A stretch of 64,000 bases of DNA, taken from contig NC_092685.1 of the NCBI RefSeq assembly GCF_964275005.1, positions 27,017,649-27,081,648 of the forward strand, given 5' to 3'. This DNA comes from Diadema setosum. Lineage: Eukaryota; Echinodermata; Echinoidea; Diadematoida; Diadematidae. The stretch's first letter is position 1, and each line of letters begins with the position of its first letter. This document shows positions 60,291 through 64,000 of the stretch, in pieces. The notes beneath the pieces are model-generated. The model was not told the origin of the DNA. It ran no database searches and was given only the letters and a program-made list of their open reading frames with translations. A program made the position numbers and the translations under genes.

Positions 60291-60550
60291 TGAACCTTCG
60301 GAATAACAACAACAACAACAACAGCAAAATCTAATTTCATTTTCACATTATCAAAAATTCAGAATAACAAACCTATTTTCATTTTTGGATTATCGAACCT
60401 TCGGAATAATGAAACCCTTTTCATTTTGGGAATAACGAACCTGTGGAACCTTTTTCAATACAGAATTTGTGTGTTTTGGCACACTGAACATTTGGAATAA
60501 CAATTCCTAATTAATTCCTTTTCAGATTAACAAACCTTCGTAATAGCAAA
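60291..60550 (+). repeat. Tandem/dispersed CGAACCTTCGGAATAA repeats
   Basis: Irregular units of about 45-60 bp, each with ACCTTCGGAATAA or variants and a TTTTCATTTTKGG spacer. Includes an AAC triplet run at about 60305. Confidence 0.65.
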
Positions 60551-61756
60551 CATCATCCCAATTAATTTTGTGATGTCACAAAATAAAAGTGATGTAGAAA
60601 ATGAATTTCACAAATTCTCATACTCATACTCTTGACTCGTTGATATTATGATTTCTACTCCATGACTTCTGAGGGAGTGATAGGTCAAGTAATGTTCTAA
60701 TTCCTTGAAGAGTGATTACGAAGTGAAATTCCTGTCTATTTTGATATAAATATTATTAGTATCGCTCAACTCCTGTAGTGACACTTGCTGTAGTGATCTC
60801 ATCTCTGGAGGGCGGCACATCTTATTGAATGTGTGGATTTTCCGATATTTCTCGGAATTTCATTGCGTGTTTCACTGATCTTTGTGCATGCACTATAGTT
60901 AGACTAGGTTATCCACACACATACTTTTCCCCCGGTATCATTTTAATTCAACTGATTATTTAAAGGTATCTTTCAGATTTCGTACAGAGACTACAGAATT
61001 TTTTTATTCTGATGCAACATTATTAAACGTTAAAAAAAAATCTAGATAAATTTTACCAAAAGTGTTGCAATTCTAACAAATGCAGAATCTCACTTTGTTC
61101 TCCCCTCTCGTGTCCTCCATCACTCTCCCGCTGCACTTGAGATGTTTAGATTTTTAAATAAGTTGAACAGTAAATGAGACATAGTCGCGCAAGCGTTAAT
61201 CGCATTATTAAAACATCACCTGCAAATGGCGATTCTGCTTGTATAAGCCAATTAGCAAATCTATAATCATATTCTACACAAAATATACACCAAATGAAAT
61301 CCTCTTTTGGTAATTATTCACCTCTTTTCTCGCCATAGTTATGTTTATTTATTTACCCCTTCTTTTCATTGTTTTCCTTTTATTTGTTAAGTGTATATTT
61401 ATGATTGAGGTTTGTTTTCATAGAGTAAAGTCCCTCTACTCCCCATGGTATACGGGTTTTATTTTGATTTTAGTATGAGTAATATTTGCATCATTGTATC
61501 CACTGTGTGTATAGACGTCATAAATAATGTATGATTATTATCCACCATATTCATTCTATTTCCAATGCTTGAATGTACATATTTGTTTTTATTTGTATGC
61601 TAGGACCCCTTTGAAAATTAGCCCTGCTAACTATGGCTAAATGGGCAATCCTTCACTTGAGTGGAGAATGCATAAAAATAGAATAAGATAAAAATAGAAT
61701 ATAGTTTGTAAATGTCATGGGTTTCTGATATACAGTTTTGATAAAGAACTAACACA
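60551..61756. other. AT-rich stretch with nothing recognised
   Basis: No exon-like or repeat feature could be supported here beyond short A/T runs. Confidence 0.6.
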
Positions 61757-62105
61757 CCGGGTGGTAATTTGGCTCAGTCAGGACGCGTCTGCCTCCCAAT
61801 CCAAATGACTGTACGGTTCGCTCTTTCTCGTCTGAATTACTGAGCAATGTTGTGTGTAATCATAAAACATACAGGTTCAAATAAGAGGCAAAAACACTCT
61901 GCCCCATCAACAAGACATAAAGTGGATGTCCGTGAGTGGGAGAGTCGCAATTCGTACACATAAAAGATCCACAACGTAAAAAGCAGGGTGCATGAAGTCA
62001 GTGGTCCGCCTCACATTCAACTGGACCCCGTAGTGGAAGGCCATCTAGCACGTGCAGCCGAATTAATATGGGCTATCATCCAGCCATCTTGTAACATGGA
62101 AAAAA
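61757..62105 (+). mobile_element. Probable tRNA-derived SINE
   Basis: After CCGGGTGG an A-box-like TGGCTCAGTCAGG (61770-61782) is followed 33 bases later by a B-box-like GGTTCGCTC (61815-61823), the spacing of a tRNA-type Pol III promoter. The downstream body contains ACACATAAAAGATCC and CGTAAAAAGCAGGG, recalling the conserved bodies of tRNA-SINEs in marine animals. There is no convincing tRNA fold, so a functional tRNA is unlikely. The 3' end is approximate. Confidence 0.6.
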
Positions 62106-62643
62106 TAATGAAAGACAAACATACAATTGTCTTACTTTTTCTTGGAAATTTTCCAACTACCGTCACCTTGAGTGTGCATTAGATCGCAGAATTTCGATTC
62201 TAAAAATGCAAAGAAAGCAAGCTCCCTCCATCTGCAAGGTCGCTGCCCTTAGTTGTTAGATTATCGAATAAAAATATATGAGAAATACCATGCAACAAAT
62301 AAATACATGTAATTTCGTTGGGCCTTTTTTATTTTACAATTTGAATAAATAGTTCATCGGTTTTTTTTTTTGGTTTTTTTTTGGTTTTTTTTTTTAATGA
62401 ACCATTTAAAATATCCTACCCAAAGTGTGCACTAGATCATTGAGTTTCAATTATGATTTCTGTTTCTGGTCCATTGTGTTTGGTTTAGGGGATCAAGCCC
62501 CCCCCCCCCCTCCTCCCCCACCCTCACTGGGTTGAAATGTAGACACATATATCACTGTTTCAAGTGTGCATGAATTGATGTGATGTGATATTTGTATTTA
62601 TATTTCTTTGTAATTTTTTGTAATCATATCTTTATTTTAACAG

Positions 62644-62710
62644 CAACAAAGAACATGTGAACTTTTACATCGGGTCCATGGTCTTATTCTGGACACAACG
62701 ATCAAGAAAG
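62644..62710 (+). CDS. Possible internal exon of an unidentified gene
   Basis: A 67-base segment has a T-rich tract and acceptor CTTTATTTTAACAG on its left and a consensus donor AAAG/GTAATG on its right. Two frames are open: one gives QQRTCELLHRVHGLILD.., the other NKEHVNFYIGSMVLFWTQ... The frame cannot be chosen, and neither peptide is recognised. The splice signals are better than chance expectation for this AT-rich region. Neighbouring exons would lie outside the window or were not seen. Confidence 0.35.
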
Positions 62711-62814
62711 GTAATGATATAGTTACAAATGCTAACGGGTGAACAAGTTATAATATGACAATAAGTACAACAAATTTTTTGATGATTGACAAAGCTATCA
62801 GATAACAATGCAGC

Positions 62815-63060
62815 AAATCATCGTACATTTCTCCAGTTTACATATTAAAGTGTCAATCCGACATATCTGTATTTATCTACGATATATTGCTAAAGTGTTT
62901 AAGTATCAATCCGCTAAATCATTACATTTGTCCAGATAATATATTACATTAAGATCTGAGTGTTAAGTGCCAATGCAGTAATCATATTTGTCCAGGACAC
63001 ATATTACATTTCTAAGTGTCTAATATACTTACATATACCGTATTACATTTCCAAGTGTTC
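62815..63060 (+). repeat. Degenerate tandem repeat, unit about 60-75 bp
   Basis: Three to four imperfect units share TTTGTCCAG, ATATTACATT and AAGTGT-CAAT words in the same order. Confidence 0.6.
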
Positions 63061-64000
63061 AACGTCCCACCAAAACTGTTCTTTTCTTACGTAGAATATT
63101 GTGAAAGAGGACACTTGATGGAAGTGGTGGGACTTTGGTTTGATTTATAGTCAGCATAAAACTGAAATATTAATCATCATACAAACAAACAAAAGTTGTG
63201 AAATAGTAGGCCTACGTACGTTGTATCGAAAAGCGAGCTGATATCTGTCGCGATATTAGAAATAAATTGCAGTGAAGTTATACCCCATTAGGTTCTTTCA
63301 GCGATTTTTCATAATAACTATGATTCATATGCATTCTTTAGAGAAATGGGGATTTTTTTCTCGAAGTTCATTATACATTAACACAGTCAGAGCAATTAGT
63401 GTTAGTGTCTTTAGGAAACTGTAATCGTTGCCATGGATTCTAGTCACGCGCTTGCGCATACTACATCATGTCGTATCGATTTTGTTTTTATTTTCTTGGT
63501 GTTTTTTGGTCTCTCCCGGAAACGCCCTCTATCGGATGAGTGAGAAGTAAAAATCAAAACACACTTGCATACCATAGGTCCTACCGTGTGAGAAAGCGTT
63601 AGACGTCAACGTAGGTAGTGAAGATGGTGTATATTTCCATTCTGTTCCGCTAAACGCCAGCAAGACTTTCAGAGAAATATGGCTGATCCAAGTTATCGCA
63701 GAAGTAAGAAGTATATGAAGATTTTGTGTTATTACATAGAGAAATTACCGGTAACGGTAGGCGTGATACTCGCAAGGCGTCGCTAACGACGACAGCTGAC
63801 AACGGTCCCATATACAGTAATTTATGTCGGTGTTTTACATATTTACAACTGAAACGATTTTCTACATAATTTACACAATAATACATTGGAACTCGTCCGT
63901 AGACGGTGGTAACGATGCCTGATGGTGGTGGTTGTGGTGGTGGTGGCCAGTGGCACACAGGGGTTGGCTGCATTAAGCTGAGGACAGTGAGGTAGTATTG
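63061..64000. other. Right-hand end, possible 5' region of another gene
   Basis: Less AT-rich than the preceding sequence. ATGGCTGATCCAAG at 63679 is followed by AGAA/GTAAGA, a strong donor, and could be a 25-base first coding exon of a gene running out of the window. A (GGT)n stretch lies at about 63920-63950. Nothing here is firm. Confidence 0.25.

Noticed and set aside
61770..61823. Functional tRNA gene
   Set aside because: A- and B-box-like sequences are present, but the acceptor and anticodon stems do not form; better explained as a SINE head.

Overview
This window is eukaryotic, AT-rich and gene-poor. Spliced exons with consensus GT..AG borders lie among long non-coding stretches filled with microsatellites, homopolymer runs and short inverted-repeat transposons. 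The two recognisable genes are split by introns of 1.5 kb and about 13 kb. A PPP1R14-type phosphatase-inhibitor gene, TTAGGG-like repeats, a tRNA-derived SINE and Penelope-like sequences point to a marine invertebrate deuterostome. The repeat style resembles what I recall of sea urchins, but that is inference from memory and is not proved here.

Layout. 1-11.3 kb: non-coding, with several short inverted-repeat elements (637, 2059, 4621, 5062, 8622, 10739) and telomere-like TTAGGG repeats. 11.3-13.05 kb (+): the last two coding exons of a PPP1R14 (CPI-17/PHI-1/KEPI family) gene; its 5' exons were not found and probably lie upstream of the window. 13-23.9 kb: 3' flank and intergenic sequence with a pogo-like element with TA duplications (20933) and other inverted-repeat elements. 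23.9-25.4 kb: two inverted-repeat elements embedded in (TA)n. The first has 114-bp identical inverted arms, and each arm folds into a hammerhead-ribozyme-like motif. 25.4-42.7 kb: repeats, tandem duplications and a possible short first exon at 26387.

42.8-56.6 kb (-): a two-exon gene with a predicted 305-residue product that I do not recognise. It has a KVTF (RVxF-class) and an SCLK (SILK-like) motif, both typical of protein phosphatase-1 docking. Its intron holds two hAT-like copies, a 1-kb foldback element and a half copy of it, a microRNA-sized hairpin and a possible lone exon or relic at 52 kb. 57.2-58.0 kb: a nearly perfect 747-bp palindrome about 0.6 kb upstream of that gene's start codon. 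58-64 kb: repeats including a nested insertion, a SINE, and a possible internal exon at 62644 of an unidentified plus-strand gene.

No operon, CRISPR array or prokaryotic system is present. The most interesting signals are the paired hammerhead motifs, the large palindromes, the TTAGGG-bearing inverted-repeat elements and the unrecognised putative PP1-binding gene.
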